From the NCBI RefSeq assembly GCF_023716865.1, contig NZ_CP092417.1, forward strand, positions 1,404,001 to 1,468,000: a DNA stretch of 64,000 nucleotides, read 5' to 3'. The position numbers and the translations under genes are program-made. This stretch comes from Endozoicomonas sp. SCSIO W0465. GTDB lineage: Bacteria > Pseudomonadota > Gammaproteobacteria > Pseudomonadales > Endozoicomonadaceae. Position 1 is the first letter of the stretch; each line of letters opens with the position of its first letter. The notes under the pieces are model-generated. The model was not told the DNA's origin. It saw nothing but the letters and a program-made list of their open reading frames with translations, and ran no database searches. This document shows, piece by piece, positions 1-8,429 of the stretch.

Positions 1-762
1 TTCAGCCCATTTGCCGGTCTCATTCCGTTGGATAAACGACAGCAAAGTATCGTTGGTATAATACTTCGAAAAATAATCTCTATTAGCAGAGGGAGGATCA
101 ACAGGCAAAAAAAAAGTATTGCCATGGTATCGATCAATGCTGTCAAAGCATTTGAAGAAACGGTGGCTTTCAATAATGAATTCCCTGCTCCAGGAACCAT
201 TATTTTCCGTCGTCCAGATAGACAACTGAGAGTTACGATTATCTTTAATGATCAAACGACTGTGATTATCGTTGAGATAGTAATCACTAATGTATTCTTC
301 CCGGCCAAACGATTTTTTCAGCACAAAATTAACGGACTCGGTATTGGTGATTTGATGGCGTAAATGATAAGCGTGATGTGCGCAAATTGCCGGAAGACTC
401 TCAGTGCAATCAGCTCGCCTGGCAATGAGTGTTATTTTCGATTTTCGCAGATGATCAATCAGTTGCGGGTTGGTAATACTCAGATCCCGGTAAAATAGTT
501 GTTCATTTTTGCTCAGACTTCTATAGGGCCGAACCACTTCAAACAATCCATATTCGTCCAGTACAGCGTGCATCCTTCGGGAAGTCAGAGCCAAATTACA
601 CGCATCTTTAAGTGACAAATGTCTGGTAATGTGCAATAGCAATTCCGTCGGAAGCTGAGCAATGCCCCGATGGTGGAATTGAGCGGCTTGTTCAGGAATA
701 GCCGGATTCGCTGCACTCAGAACAGATAAACAAGGTTTTTTCTGTGTAGTAGGTATTAACAT
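1..762 (-). CDS. F-box/propeller-like protein, copy 1 (partial, runs off left edge)
   Basis: An open minus-strand frame of 254 codons runs from an ATG at 762 to the window edge without a stop. Residues 37-66 match an F-box (LPTELLLHI..HLSLKD..NLAL.SRR), the motif that binds Skp1 in eukaryotic SCF ubiquitin ligases. The rest aligns along its length with the complete neighbour upstream (802-2898), about six residues in ten identical by eye, so it is a tandem paralogue. The start is supported by conservation of the context ACAGGGTTTAT before ATG and of the MLIP N terminus in both copies; this copy has no upstream in-frame ATG nearby. Only 39 bases separate the two genes, so co-transcription is likely. 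It lacks the Ala-Gly repeat found in copy 2. A role as a host-directed effector is inference. Confidence 0.75.
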   Translation of the reverse strand, partial: MLIPTTQKKPCLSVLSAANPAIPEQAAQFHHRGIAQLPTELLLHITRHLSLKDACNLALTSRRMHAVLDEYGLFEVVRPYRSLSKNEQLFYRDLSITNPQLIDHLRKSKITLIARRADCTESLPAICAHHAYHLRHQITNTESVNFVLKKSFGREEYISDYYLNDNHSRLIIKDNRNSQLSIWTTENNGSWSREFIIESHRFFKCFDSIDRYHGNTFFLPVDPPSANRDYFSKYYTNDTLLSFIQRNETGKWAE

Positions 763-801
763 AATAAACCCTGTCCTTAAATCATTAAGGAAGCAATTTG
801 A

Positions 802-2898
802 TCAAAACCAGCTGGTATAGGCAGGATTCCTGGAATTTGTTGAATTCATTGCTGGTTGCCCGCCAGGCTCCCATTCTATCTGCCAAAAGGACAGTATTTT
901 CTGGTTTCTCACTCTATAGCTAACCGCTATAGAGTGACCACAAGGACTAAAGTCGAAGTGGATAATGTTGCCCTCCGTTTGCAGGCGACCCTTTTCCTGC
1001 CAAATGCCATCCGGGGTTATGCCCAGCACAATCAGGCAAGATTTGTCGTTAACAGGAAGACCAGCTAAAAGGTAGCCCCCTTGATTAAAAAGCAAATCAC
1101 AGAATTGCAAGCCAGGGGCTGGAGTTTGCCGGGTCCATTTTCCGTGTTGCTTTTGCACCCACATCTTTAACCTCCAACGAAGATCAATAAAAACAATCGT
1201 GTTTCCGTCCGGGCTTAGCTGCTGGGTAGTGTAATCTATGGAGGGGCCAGATAGGCGATGACTTACAGTGGGATAAGTAAATCTGTGCTGGCACTCCCAC
1301 ACCCCGGAGTCATTCAATTGCCACACCATGGCATATCCCTCCTGAAACAGAGCAAATAACGAGGAGCAGGTATTGAATCGCACCGTTGATTCGGCTTCTG
1401 ACCAGGAAGAGTGGTAGCCTGTGGGAGGCAATTTGTAATATTCCAATTCAGCCACCCAACGGTTGTCATCTGTTAAATGGCAGACATCCAAACCGTGTTC
1501 GCCATAAATAACCAGATACCTGCTATTGGGGCTGAAGGTTGCATTCAGCAACGTCGCTTGGATTGGACCCAGCTGATGTTTGGTCATTGTTATCGCTTCA
1601 GACCATTGACCATCATCGCCAAGACTAAAAACAACGACAAAGAAATCCTCTACATAAATTGGCACATCAGCGCAATCTTCCTGAGCGTCATCGAAACATG
1701 CAACAAAATGTCGACTGTCCGGACTGAATGCAATGGTGTTAAAACCGACAATATCCTCATCCATTCCGGCTTCAGTCAGAGTCGTTGCATAAAATTCAAA
1801 TTCCAGTATTCCGGTGGCTATCCAGCAGCCATCCTTTTGCTTGCTAAAGAAACTGATAGGTGATGATTCACCTATGGCAACATGGTTGTTGTCCGGGCTG
1901 AATTTCTTGTCAGTGTCCCATGGAAAATCACCTTTGATGGCCCATTGGTTATCCAATTCCTGGCCAAGAATCAATAATCTGTCACGATTATGATCAGAAT
2001 AGATCAGAGATTTGCCGTCGGGTGAAACCTCATAATAGAAATATTTAAAATGCCTATTATGAGTGTTGGAAAAAAGTGCTTCGACAGTCATTCGCTGAGT
2101 TTCAGCCCAGGAGCCGTTTTCATCCCGTTGGATAAACGACAGTAAATCATCTTTAGCACCATGCTTTGGATGCACATGCTCATCAGCACCAGCACCAGCA
2201 CCAGCACCAGCATAAGCATAAGCAGAGGGAGGGGCAACAGGTACAACAATAGTATCGCCATGGTATTTACCCATTTTTTTAAAGCACTTGGGGAAATGGA
2301 GAAGCTCAATGGTGAACTCTCTGTTCCAGGAACCATTGTTTCCTGCCGTCCAGATTGAAAGCTGGGAATTACCATGATCTTTAATGATTAAACGACTGTG
2401 ATTACTATTGATATAGTAATTACTAATATGCTCTTCTCTGACAAATGACTTGTTTAGTACAAAATCAAGGGATTTAGCATTAGTGGTTTCATTGCGCAAA
2501 TGATAAGCGTGATATGCACAGATTGCCGGAAGATTGTCAGTGCATTGAGATTGCCCGGCAATGATTGACATTTTTGAGGTTTGCAGGTGATGAATCAGTG
2601 GTGGGTTGGCAATACTCAGATTCTGGTAAAACTGCTGTTCATTTTTGCTCAGATTCCCGTAGTACTGAAGAATTCTGATTAATCCATATTCGCACATTAC
2701 CAAGTGCAACCTTCGGGAAACCATTGCCAAACTACTCACATCCTTAAGTGATAAATGACCGGCTATGTGAAACAATAATTCCGTTGGTAACATAGTAATG
2801 CTTCGACTGTGGAATTGAGCAGCTTGTTCAGGAATAAACGGGTTAGTTTCACATTGAGAAGATGTGTAAGTTTTTTTCTGTGTAGCAGGTATTAACAT
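802..2898 (-). CDS. F-box plus WD40/propeller-like protein, copy 2 (698 aa)
   Basis: The protein begins with a short polar leader, then an F-box at about residues 37-66 (LPTELLFHIAGHLSLKD, then SRRLH). The remainder is a long series of beta-propeller-like blades marked by recurring SPDG/SPDN/SPDS/SPNS/SPCG motifs, each followed by hydrophobic strands and often a W about 20 residues on. This F-box plus propeller order is that of eukaryotic FBXW-type substrate receptors. No secretion signal is obvious. The frame is open to an earlier ATG at 2931, but 2898 is preferred because the MLIP start and its upstream context are shared with copy 1. A run of six short repeats encodes an AYAYAGAGAGAGA tract. 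Function as a translocated ubiquitin-ligase adaptor is inferred from domain order only; another protein-protein interaction role is possible. Confidence 0.8.
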   Translation of the reverse strand: MLIPATQKKTYTSSQCETNPFIPEQAAQFHSRSITMLPTELLFHIAGHLSLKDVSSLAMVSRRLHLVMCEYGLIRILQYYGNLSKNEQQFYQNLSIANPPLIHHLQTSKMSIIAGQSQCTDNLPAICAYHAYHLRNETTNAKSLDFVLNKSFVREEHISNYYINSNHSRLIIKDHGNSQLSIWTAGNNGSWNREFTIELLHFPKCFKKMGKYHGDTIVVPVAPPSAYAYAGAGAGAGADEHVHPKHGAKDDLLSFIQRDENGSWAETQRMTVEALFSNTHNRHFKYFYYEVSPDGKSLIYSDHNRDRLLILGQELDNQWAIKGDFPWDTDKKFSPDNNHVAIGESSPISFFSKQKDGCWIATGILEFEFYATTLTEAGMDEDIVGFNTIAFSPDSRHFVACFDDAQEDCADVPIYVEDFFVVVFSLGDDGQWSEAITMTKHQLGPIQATLLNATFSPNSRYLVIYGEHGLDVCHLTDDNRWVAELEYYKLPPTGYHSSWSEAESTVRFNTCSSLFALFQEGYAMVWQLNDSGVWECQHRFTYPTVSHRLSGPSIDYTTQQLSPDGNTIVFIDLRWRLKMWVQKQHGKWTRQTPAPGLQFCDLLFNQGGYLLAGLPVNDKSCLIVLGITPDGIWQEKGRLQTEGNIIHFDFSPCGHSIAVSYRVRNQKILSFWQIEWEPGGQPAMNSTNSRNPAYTSWF
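2184..2223. repeat. Hexanucleotide tandem repeat inside the F-box gene
   Basis: Four AGCACC units followed by two AGCATA units (plus-strand view) encode alternating Ala-Gly and Ala-Tyr on the minus strand. Six-base steps keep the frame, so slippage would only change tract length. The paralogue at 1-762 has no such tract at the equivalent place. Confidence 0.85.
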
Positions 2899-3490
2899 GA
2901 TAAACCCTGTCATCAGGCAATTCAGAGGCAATTAGGGAAAAAAGCTGCTGAAAAGGTTAGTACAGAGATGTCATGTCTAACATTATTTTCAGGACGTTAA
3001 CTCCCACTTTTGGACAGGTGTACGCCGCTTCCGCTGTTTCATATGGTTAGCTACTTATTGGGCGTGGTGCTTGTGGAGCCTGTTCGAAGTCCGGCTCTGC
3101 CCCATCCCGGCTTATAGCCGGTCTGGTTGTCATTGGTGCAGTCTGTTGCAATCAATACCTGCTGCAATGTCGTTAGAATTGGTATTATAATTTCCCTCAA
3201 AACCAGACCTTTTATAAGGTCATGGGTAATTATTCGTGGCTCTATTTTGATTACGAACTGCTCTACAGTGAAAACTGACTGTAGGTCACGAAAAACAAGG
3301 ATTGAGCAACATTACCGGACAATATGCTGACAACCTTTGTAGATAAAGGGCTTCAGCAATGTTCAACCCAGTAGCAGTCTGAAATCCTACAAGAGCCTTA
3401 TTCGTAACCAGCCTATACAGTCGGTTGCGATTACCCGGGAAACGTCGACAGGCCCTAATAATTCAAATACTGAAAAAGTCAGGAGTCACC
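2899..3490. other. Intergenic region between F-box genes and ferritin
   Basis: About 590 bases between divergent genes with no convincing coding frame. It contains a perfect 6-bp-stem hairpin CCGGCT-TAT-AGCCGG at 3107-3121 without a T-run, and a TATAAT at about 3186 without a good -35. The promoters of the flanking divergent genes should lie here, but none can be assigned firmly. Confidence 0.5.
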
Positions 3491-4003
3491 ATGCTCAGCC
3501 AAACCATGATCGACAAGTTAAATGAACAGATTAATCTGGAGTTTTACTCCTCAAATCTGTATCTGCAAATGGCATCCTGGTGTGAAAGCCAGGGGCTGGA
3601 CGGTTGCAATCACTTTCTCCGCCGCCATGCCCGGGAAGAAATGGAGCATATGCAGAAGCTCTTTGACTACGTAAACGAAACCGGAGCGATGGCCATTCTT
3701 GGCGGTATTGATGCGCCTCCCTATGAGTATGCATCTATCCGGGATGTGTTCCTTGCGACTTATGAACATGAGTGTACCGTTACTCAGAAGATCAATGCGC
3801 TGGCCCATACCGCATTTACCGAGCAGGATTACTCCACCTTCAATTTCCTGCAATGGTACGTTGCGGAGCAGCACGAAGAAGAGAAGCTGTTCAAATCGAT
3901 TCTCGATAAAATTGATATGATCGGCATGGAAAACAAAGGCCTGTATTATATTGATCAGGAAGTGGCCAAGCTGATGAGTGATATGCCAGAACCTGGTGTC
4001 TGA
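3491..4003 (+). CDS. ftnA: Non-haem ferritin (FtnA-like), 170 aa
   Basis: An iron-storage protein that oxidises Fe(II) and stores it as mineral inside a 24-subunit shell in the cytoplasm. The N terminus MLSQTMIDKLNEQINLEF, the YSSNLYLQMASW helix, the REEMEH ferroxidase motif near residue 50 and the later EQHEEEKLF segment are typical of bacterial FtnA, and the length fits (about 165 in E. coli). The frame is open further upstream, but the ATG at 3491 has AGGAG about seven bases before it and gives the family N terminus. No haem-ligand methionine in the bacterioferritin position was identified. Monocistronic by spacing. Confidence 0.93.
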   Translation: MLSQTMIDKLNEQINLEFYSSNLYLQMASWCESQGLDGCNHFLRRHAREEMEHMQKLFDYVNETGAMAILGGIDAPPYEYASIRDVFLATYEHECTVTQKINALAHTAFTEQDYSTFNFLQWYVAEQHEEEKLFKSILDKIDMIGMENKGLYYIDQEVAKLMSDMPEPGV

Positions 4004-4058
4004 CAATTCCCGGCAGCATGAATGAGTGTTTAGCTTCGTAAGCTTCTTCTATAATGTC

Positions 4059-4095
4059 GAACCAGTGCTTGCCTGACGCTGCAAGCATCTGGTTC
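4059..4095. repeat. Long inverted repeat between ferritin and mltA
   Basis: Arms GAACCAG-T-GCTTG and CAAGC-AT-CTGGTTC form a 12-bp stem with a small bulge and a 10-base loop. It starts four bases after a TATAAT at 4050-4055. No T-run follows, so it is not a typical terminator. It may lie in the 5' end of the mltA transcript or be a dispersed palindrome. Confidence 0.55.
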
Positions 4096-4131
4096 TCGAT
4101 TTAACCGTCCCTATCAATCAGAAGCATTCAC

Positions 4132-5283
4132 GTGATCTTTGCATATCAGCACTTCAAACACGCTACTTTCAGCTTTTCCAAGTCAGTCACCGGAAGCGCT
4201 TTCAGGTTTATTCCTTTTCTGTTCACTCTGCTATTCAGTGGTTGTGGGTTATTGACCAAAGCATCAGAACAACAGCCATTAACCTTCAGTGACCTGGAGG
4301 GCTGGAACCAGGAACAGGCTATTGCCGTAAGACCGGCTTTGCTAAACAGTTGCAAGCACCTGAACCGTTCGGTGCTGACCGACAGAAACCCCTGGGGTAA
4401 CTACCAGCAGTGGCAGTTGTTGTGTAAAGAACTGATGCAGACCCCCGACCGTCAACTGAAAGCCTTTTTTGAGCAAAACTTCACGCCGGTACAGGTCTCT
4501 CCCCAGAAAAAAGGCTTATTTACTGCTTATTACTCTCCTGTAATTCCGGGTAGTCTGGCTCCCAGTGAAGATTACTCGATTCCGCTTTTGAAACTTCCTC
4601 ATGATCTGGTCAAAGTGCGTCTTGCTGATTTCGGGCTCAGTGGACAGGGGCTGGTTGGTCGGGTTGAGAAAGGTTTTCTGAAACCCTATGGCAGCCGGGC
4701 AGAGATCGATCAACAGACAGCGAAAACCAGCGATGTGCTCATCTGGTTGAGCAATCCTGTTGATAAGTTCTTCCTGCAGGTTCAGGGATCAGGGAATGTC
4801 GAACTGCCTGACGGAAAGATCATTCATGTTGGATATGCTGGCAATAATGGCCACCAATATGTGGCTATTGGGAAAATACTGAAACAGAAGGGGGAGCTTG
4901 AAGACGTATCCATGCAAACCATCCGGTCATGGCTTGAAAAAAATCCTGACAAGAGAGAATGGCTACTCAACCAGAACCCGCGATACATCTTTTTCAGTTT
5001 TTCTGATGAAGGAGCCATCACTGCTCAGGGCGTGCCAGCTACCACGAGAAGAACACTGGCCGTCGATCCATCTTATATTCCCCTTGGCTTGCCGGTGTGG
5101 CTCGATACCCGCCTCACTGCCACCGGTGAGAAATTCCAGCAGCTGATGGTTGCCCAGGATACCGGAAGCGCAATAAAGGGCCCCGTCCGGGGAGACATCT
5201 ATATGGGTATTGGCAACGATGCCGCCCTGATTGCAGGGCCACAACAGGAGCCGGGCAAGTTATATGTGCTGATTCCCCGGTAG
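4132..5283 (+). CDS. mltA: Membrane-bound lytic murein transglycosylase A
   Basis: An outer-membrane lipoprotein that cleaves peptidoglycan glycan strands to 1,6-anhydromuropeptides. Residues 25-38 form a hydrophobic signal ending in the lipobox LFSGC, so Cys38 would be lipidated. The MltA core follows (FTAYYSPVIPGS, KFFLQVQGSGNVELPDG, HVGYAGNNGHQYVAIG). The C-terminal 3D domain contains VAQDTGSAIKGPVRGD near residues 340-355, including the aspartates of the catalytic groove. Length of 383 aa matches the family. The signal is preceded by about 25 residues, so a later start is possible, though no better-placed ATG is seen. The next gene, elbB, is convergent and one base away. Confidence 0.93.
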   Translation: MIFAYQHFKHATFSFSKSVTGSAFRFIPFLFTLLFSGCGLLTKASEQQPLTFSDLEGWNQEQAIAVRPALLNSCKHLNRSVLTDRNPWGNYQQWQLLCKELMQTPDRQLKAFFEQNFTPVQVSPQKKGLFTAYYSPVIPGSLAPSEDYSIPLLKLPHDLVKVRLADFGLSGQGLVGRVEKGFLKPYGSRAEIDQQTAKTSDVLIWLSNPVDKFFLQVQGSGNVELPDGKIIHVGYAGNNGHQYVAIGKILKQKGELEDVSMQTIRSWLEKNPDKREWLLNQNPRYIFFSFSDEGAITAQGVPATTRRTLAVDPSYIPLGLPVWLDTRLTATGEKFQQLMVAQDTGSAIKGPVRGDIYMGIGNDAALIAGPQQEPGKLYVLIPR

Positions 5284-5284
5284 C

Positions 5285-5977
5285 TTACATGCTTTCAGCT
5301 GCAGCGAGCTGCTTTGTCAATGAAAGGACTTTAGTGACTAATTTACTGATACCTGTCGCCGCCTCACTGATATTATTTGCCAGCATATAAGCTGGAGTCG
5401 TCACCAGTTTATGAGTCTCATCAACGACAATATCCTCAACAGTACAGGACTGATGAGTGACTCCGGTCTGCTCCATTGCTTCAGCAGTAGCCACATCGTT
5501 ACCGATGGTGGCGATAACACCTTCTGCAAAAATACGCCCGGCCATGGCGGGAGCAATACATATCAGGCCTATGGGCTTGCCGGCTTCCGCGAACGCCTTA
5601 ACGGCAACCATCATATCAACCTGAACATGCAGTTCAGCACCTTTGAAAGCAAAATCTGACAGGTTTTTCGCTGCTCCAAAGCCACCGGGAACTATCAGGG
5701 CATCAAAGTCAGCGACCTTCAGAGTTGTCAGGGGTTTGATCTCCCCTCGTGCTATTCTGGCAGCCTCCACCAGAACGTTTCGCTGTTCCCGGCTTTCTTC
5801 GCCGGTCAAATGGTTAATGACATGGTATTGATTGATATCAGGAGCAAAGCACTGATAAGCCGCTCCCTGTTGCACAATACTCAGTAGCGTTAGTACTGAT
5901 TCTTGAATTTCAGCACCATCATAAACACCGCACCCGGAGAGGATGACGGCGACTTTCTTTTGATGACCCGAACTCAT
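5285..5977 (-). CDS. elbB: ElbB/GatZ-type DJ-1 superfamily glyoxalase
   Basis: A 230-residue protein of the DJ-1/PfpI class-I amidotransferase-like fold, annotated in relatives as isoprenoid biosynthesis protein ElbB with glyoxalase activity. Diagnostic segments are VAVILSGCGVYDGAEIQESV at the N terminus, FDALIVPGGFGAAKNLSDFA in the middle, and the nucleophile-elbow region IGLICIAPAM, where the reactive cysteine sits. The start has AGGAG ten bases upstream. It is transcribed toward mltA, with one base between the two stop codons. Confidence 0.92.
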   Translation of the reverse strand: MSSGHQKKVAVILSGCGVYDGAEIQESVLTLLSIVQQGAAYQCFAPDINQYHVINHLTGEESREQRNVLVEAARIARGEIKPLTTLKVADFDALIVPGGFGAAKNLSDFAFKGAELHVQVDMMVAVKAFAEAGKPIGLICIAPAMAGRIFAEGVIATIGNDVATAEAMEQTGVTHQSCTVEDIVVDETHKLVTTPAYMLANNISEAATGISKLVTKVLSLTKQLAAAESM

Positions 5978-6186
5978 TAGCGTATTCTCCTGACATTATA
6001 TTCATTGATAAATTGCACAAAACGTTTCCTGAAAAAGGGGATCTTAATCAGAAAATTATTGTAAATCTTGAAGCTCATTGATCAGTTCATTGACCAGAAT
6101 CGACAACAGTTGTCGCTGATGCCAAGACAAATGGAGTGACAACAGAGCCAGTGCTATCATAAGCTCTGATCCTTATGTTCCTGCCC

Positions 6187-6222
6187 TTCAGGACAGGTAT
6201 CAGGACAGGTATCAGGACAGCT
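6187..6222. repeat. Three short direct repeats upstream of pcnB
   Basis: The unit TCAGGACAGGTA (12 bp) occurs nearly three times in tandem just inside the longest possible pcnB frame. If translated it gives repeated RTGI residues. It more likely lies in the untranslated leader. Confidence 0.6.
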
Positions 6223-6318
6223 CAAGAGTCACAAACAACCACGGTAACCCACTTTATCCATGCAACTTCTTACACACATTACACAATCCCTGCAAAATCT
6301 ATGATCCCAGGCACCGGA

Positions 6319-7773
6319 ATGATCAGTTATATAATAGCAATTGCTGTCCTGGTGCTTGGAGGCACACTTATTTTCTGGCTTATGCGTAACAGAAAGCAGG
6401 CAAAGCACCTCCAGCCCCCATTCAATATCACGCGAGAACCTCGGAAAACGATTATCCCAAGAGATAAGCATCCGGTTTCCCGTCGGCACATTAACGATAA
6501 TGCGCTGAAAGTCATTAATCGGTTAAACAGTCAGGGCTATGAAGCTTACCTGGTCGGCGGGTGCATCCGGGATCTCTACCTTGATCTTCATCCCAAAGAC
6601 TTTGATATTGCGACCAATGCGAGCCCTGAAGACGTCCGCAGATTGTTTCGAAATTCCAGGCTGATTGGTCGACGCTTTAAGCTGGTTCATGTCCTGTTTG
6701 GCCGTGAAATGATTGAAGTAGCCACCTTCCGTGCCAATCATGAGCAGCACCATGGTCAGGAAAAGTCCCGCCACTCTGAATCCGGAAGAATTCTCAGGGA
6801 TAATGTTTATGGCACGATGGAAGATGATGCCCTGCGCCGTGATTTCACCGTCAACGCCCTTTACTACGATGGGCGCGATTTCAGCGTTGTTGATTTCTGC
6901 CATGGGGTTGATGACATTCGCACGGGTACCCTGCGACTGATTGGCGACCCGGTCACCCGTTACCATGAAGACCCGGTTCGCATGCTCAGGGCGATACGGT
7001 TTGTTGCCAAGCTCAACTTCAGTCTGGCACCGGAAACAGAGCAGCCCATTCGAGAGCTTGGGCATCTGTTGCGCGATATTCCAGCCGCACGACTGTTTGA
7101 TGAGGTTCTGAAACTGCTGCAGTCTGGTGAGGGCGTCCGTACTTTTGAACTACTCCGGGAGTACCAGTTGTTCGGTCCGCTTTTTCCGGCAACCGAGCAT
7201 TGTTTGCAAGAGCAGGACAGACATGCCGGTAACCTGATTATTGAAGCATTGAACAGTACCGACCAGCGTGTCAGGCAAAACCGTCCGGTTACCCCGGCAT
7301 TCCTGTTCGCTGCTCTTTTATGGCCCCCCATGAGACGAATGGCCCGGGAGCTTATGGATCAGGGAATACCCCCTGTTCCGGCCTTTCAACAGGCATCCAT
7401 GACGGTCATCACTAACCAGTGTAATCACACCGCTATTCCCCGTCGTTTCTCCATGATGGTTCGTGATATCTGGGATCTGCAAATCCGACTTGAACGCAGG
7501 CAGCCTAAATTGATCGAAACGTTGCTGGCACACCCCAAGTTCCGTGCCGCTTATGACTTTCTGGTCCTCAGGGAGCAATCCGGCGAAAACCTGTCTGCTG
7601 CAGGACAATGGTGGACGGAAATCCAGGAATTAGACGAGCATGGTCGCTATGCGATGATCAGGTCACTTTCCAGCCATGGAAGCCAGAAAAAACCGGGAAA
7701 TAAGCGTCGGCGGCGCAGACGAAAGCCATATTCTGACAATGCTTCATCCAACAGCCAATCCGGAGAATCCTGA
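6319..7773 (+). CDS. pcnB: Poly(A) polymerase I with N-terminal membrane segment
   Basis: Adds 3' poly(A) tails to RNA and so promotes RNA decay. The nucleotidyltransferase head shows EAYLVGGCIRDLYL and the catalytic DFDIAT aspartates, followed by GRRFKLVHV, IEVATFR, the RRDFTVNALYY motif and RYHEDPVRMLRAIRF. The basic C-terminal tail (KKPGNKRRRRRRK) is typical. The frame is open back to an ATG at 6175, but that extension has repeated, low-complexity content. The ATG at 6319 has AGG upstream and gives 484 aa, near the E. coli length of 465. With that start, residues 2-20 are a clear hydrophobic helix (SYIIAIAVLVLGGTLIFWL), an unusual membrane anchor. Its stop overlaps the folK start by one base, so the two are translationally coupled. 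Confidence 0.92.
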   Translation: MISYIIAIAVLVLGGTLIFWLMRNRKQAKHLQPPFNITREPRKTIIPRDKHPVSRRHINDNALKVINRLNSQGYEAYLVGGCIRDLYLDLHPKDFDIATNASPEDVRRLFRNSRLIGRRFKLVHVLFGREMIEVATFRANHEQHHGQEKSRHSESGRILRDNVYGTMEDDALRRDFTVNALYYDGRDFSVVDFCHGVDDIRTGTLRLIGDPVTRYHEDPVRMLRAIRFVAKLNFSLAPETEQPIRELGHLLRDIPAARLFDEVLKLLQSGEGVRTFELLREYQLFGPLFPATEHCLQEQDRHAGNLIIEALNSTDQRVRQNRPVTPAFLFAALLWPPMRRMARELMDQGIPPVPAFQQASMTVITNQCNHTAIPRRFSMMVRDIWDLQIRLERRQPKLIETLLAHPKFRAAYDFLVLREQSGENLSAAGQWWTEIQELDEHGRYAMIRSLSSHGSQKKPGNKRRRRRRKPYSDNASSNSQSGES

Positions 7774-8273
7774 TGGCAGAAACCGTGTATGTGGCATTGG
7801 GTAGCAATCTTGAGCAGCCAGAGCTTCAGCTGCAAAGAGCCGTCGATACTATTGACAGTTCGCCACAGATGACGGTTTGTGGTTGTTCCAGGCTTTACCG
7901 AAGTGATCCCGTTGGCCCTCCGGGTCAGCCGGATTATTGCAATGCGGTGGTGGCAATTACCACAACTTTAACGCCACTCCAGCTCCTGGATGCTTTGCAG
8001 TCCATAGAAAACTCACATGGCCGTGTTCGATCAGTACGCTGGGGGCCAAGGACTCTGGATCTGGATATCATCCTGTTTGGCAACCAGCGTATTGAATCAC
8101 AAAGGCTGACCATCCCTCATTACCAGATGCAGGTTCGCAACTTTGTACTCTGCCCGTTGCTGGATGTGGCTCCTGACCTTGAACTTCCGGACGGCACTGC
8201 GTTGCAGGCCATGGTTGATAAACTGGGTTACCGGGGGCTAAGGGTCATAGCAGAAAACTATCCATGGATTTAA
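7773..8273 (+). CDS. folK: 6-hydroxymethyl-7,8-dihydropterin pyrophosphokinase
   Basis: Transfers pyrophosphate from ATP to hydroxymethyl-dihydropterin in folate synthesis. The family markers YVALGSNL at the N terminus, SRLYRSDPVGPPGQPDYCN, and RWGPRTLDLDIILFG (metal- and ATP-binding aspartates) are all present. Length is 166 aa. The ATG overlaps the pcnB stop (TGATG), the usual pcnB-folK pairing in gammaproteobacteria, and panB-panC follow as in Pseudomonas. A gap of about 155 bases with its own promoter separates it from panB. Confidence 0.96.
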   Translation: MAETVYVALGSNLEQPELQLQRAVDTIDSSPQMTVCGCSRLYRSDPVGPPGQPDYCNAVVAITTTLTPLQLLDALQSIENSHGRVRSVRWGPRTLDLDIILFGNQRIESQRLTIPHYQMQVRNFVLCPLLDVAPDLELPDGTALQAMVDKLGYRGLRVIAENYPWI

Positions 8274-8369
8274 GTTCTGGCAATGTGCCATGATGTTTGC
8301 GGTTCAATGGGGCCGGGAGACAAAATCCGGGAACAACTATTTGCTTTGAACGTTGCGCCAAGCCCTTAA

Positions 8370-8398
8370 CTGACAAGCATTCACTCTTCTCGTATAAT
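8370..8398 (+). promoter_or_regulatory. Sigma-70 promoter of panB-panC
   Basis: A -35 box CTGACA (8370-8375) and a -10 box TATAAT (8393-8398) are separated by exactly 17 bases. The -10 ends 31 bases before the panB ATG, so the leader would be short. Confidence 0.75.
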
Positions 8399-8429
8399 CC
8401 GCGACTGCAACTAATCAAGGTCTTTACCC

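Noticed and set aside
28..363. 111-codon plus-strand frame at the left edge
   Set aside because: It is antisense to the partial F-box gene, which has a conserved start, an F-box and homology to its neighbour.
2088..2375. 95-codon minus-strand frame rich in Leu/Val
   Set aside because: It is another reading frame of the repeat tract in the F-box gene; the repetitive make-up comes from the DNA repeat.
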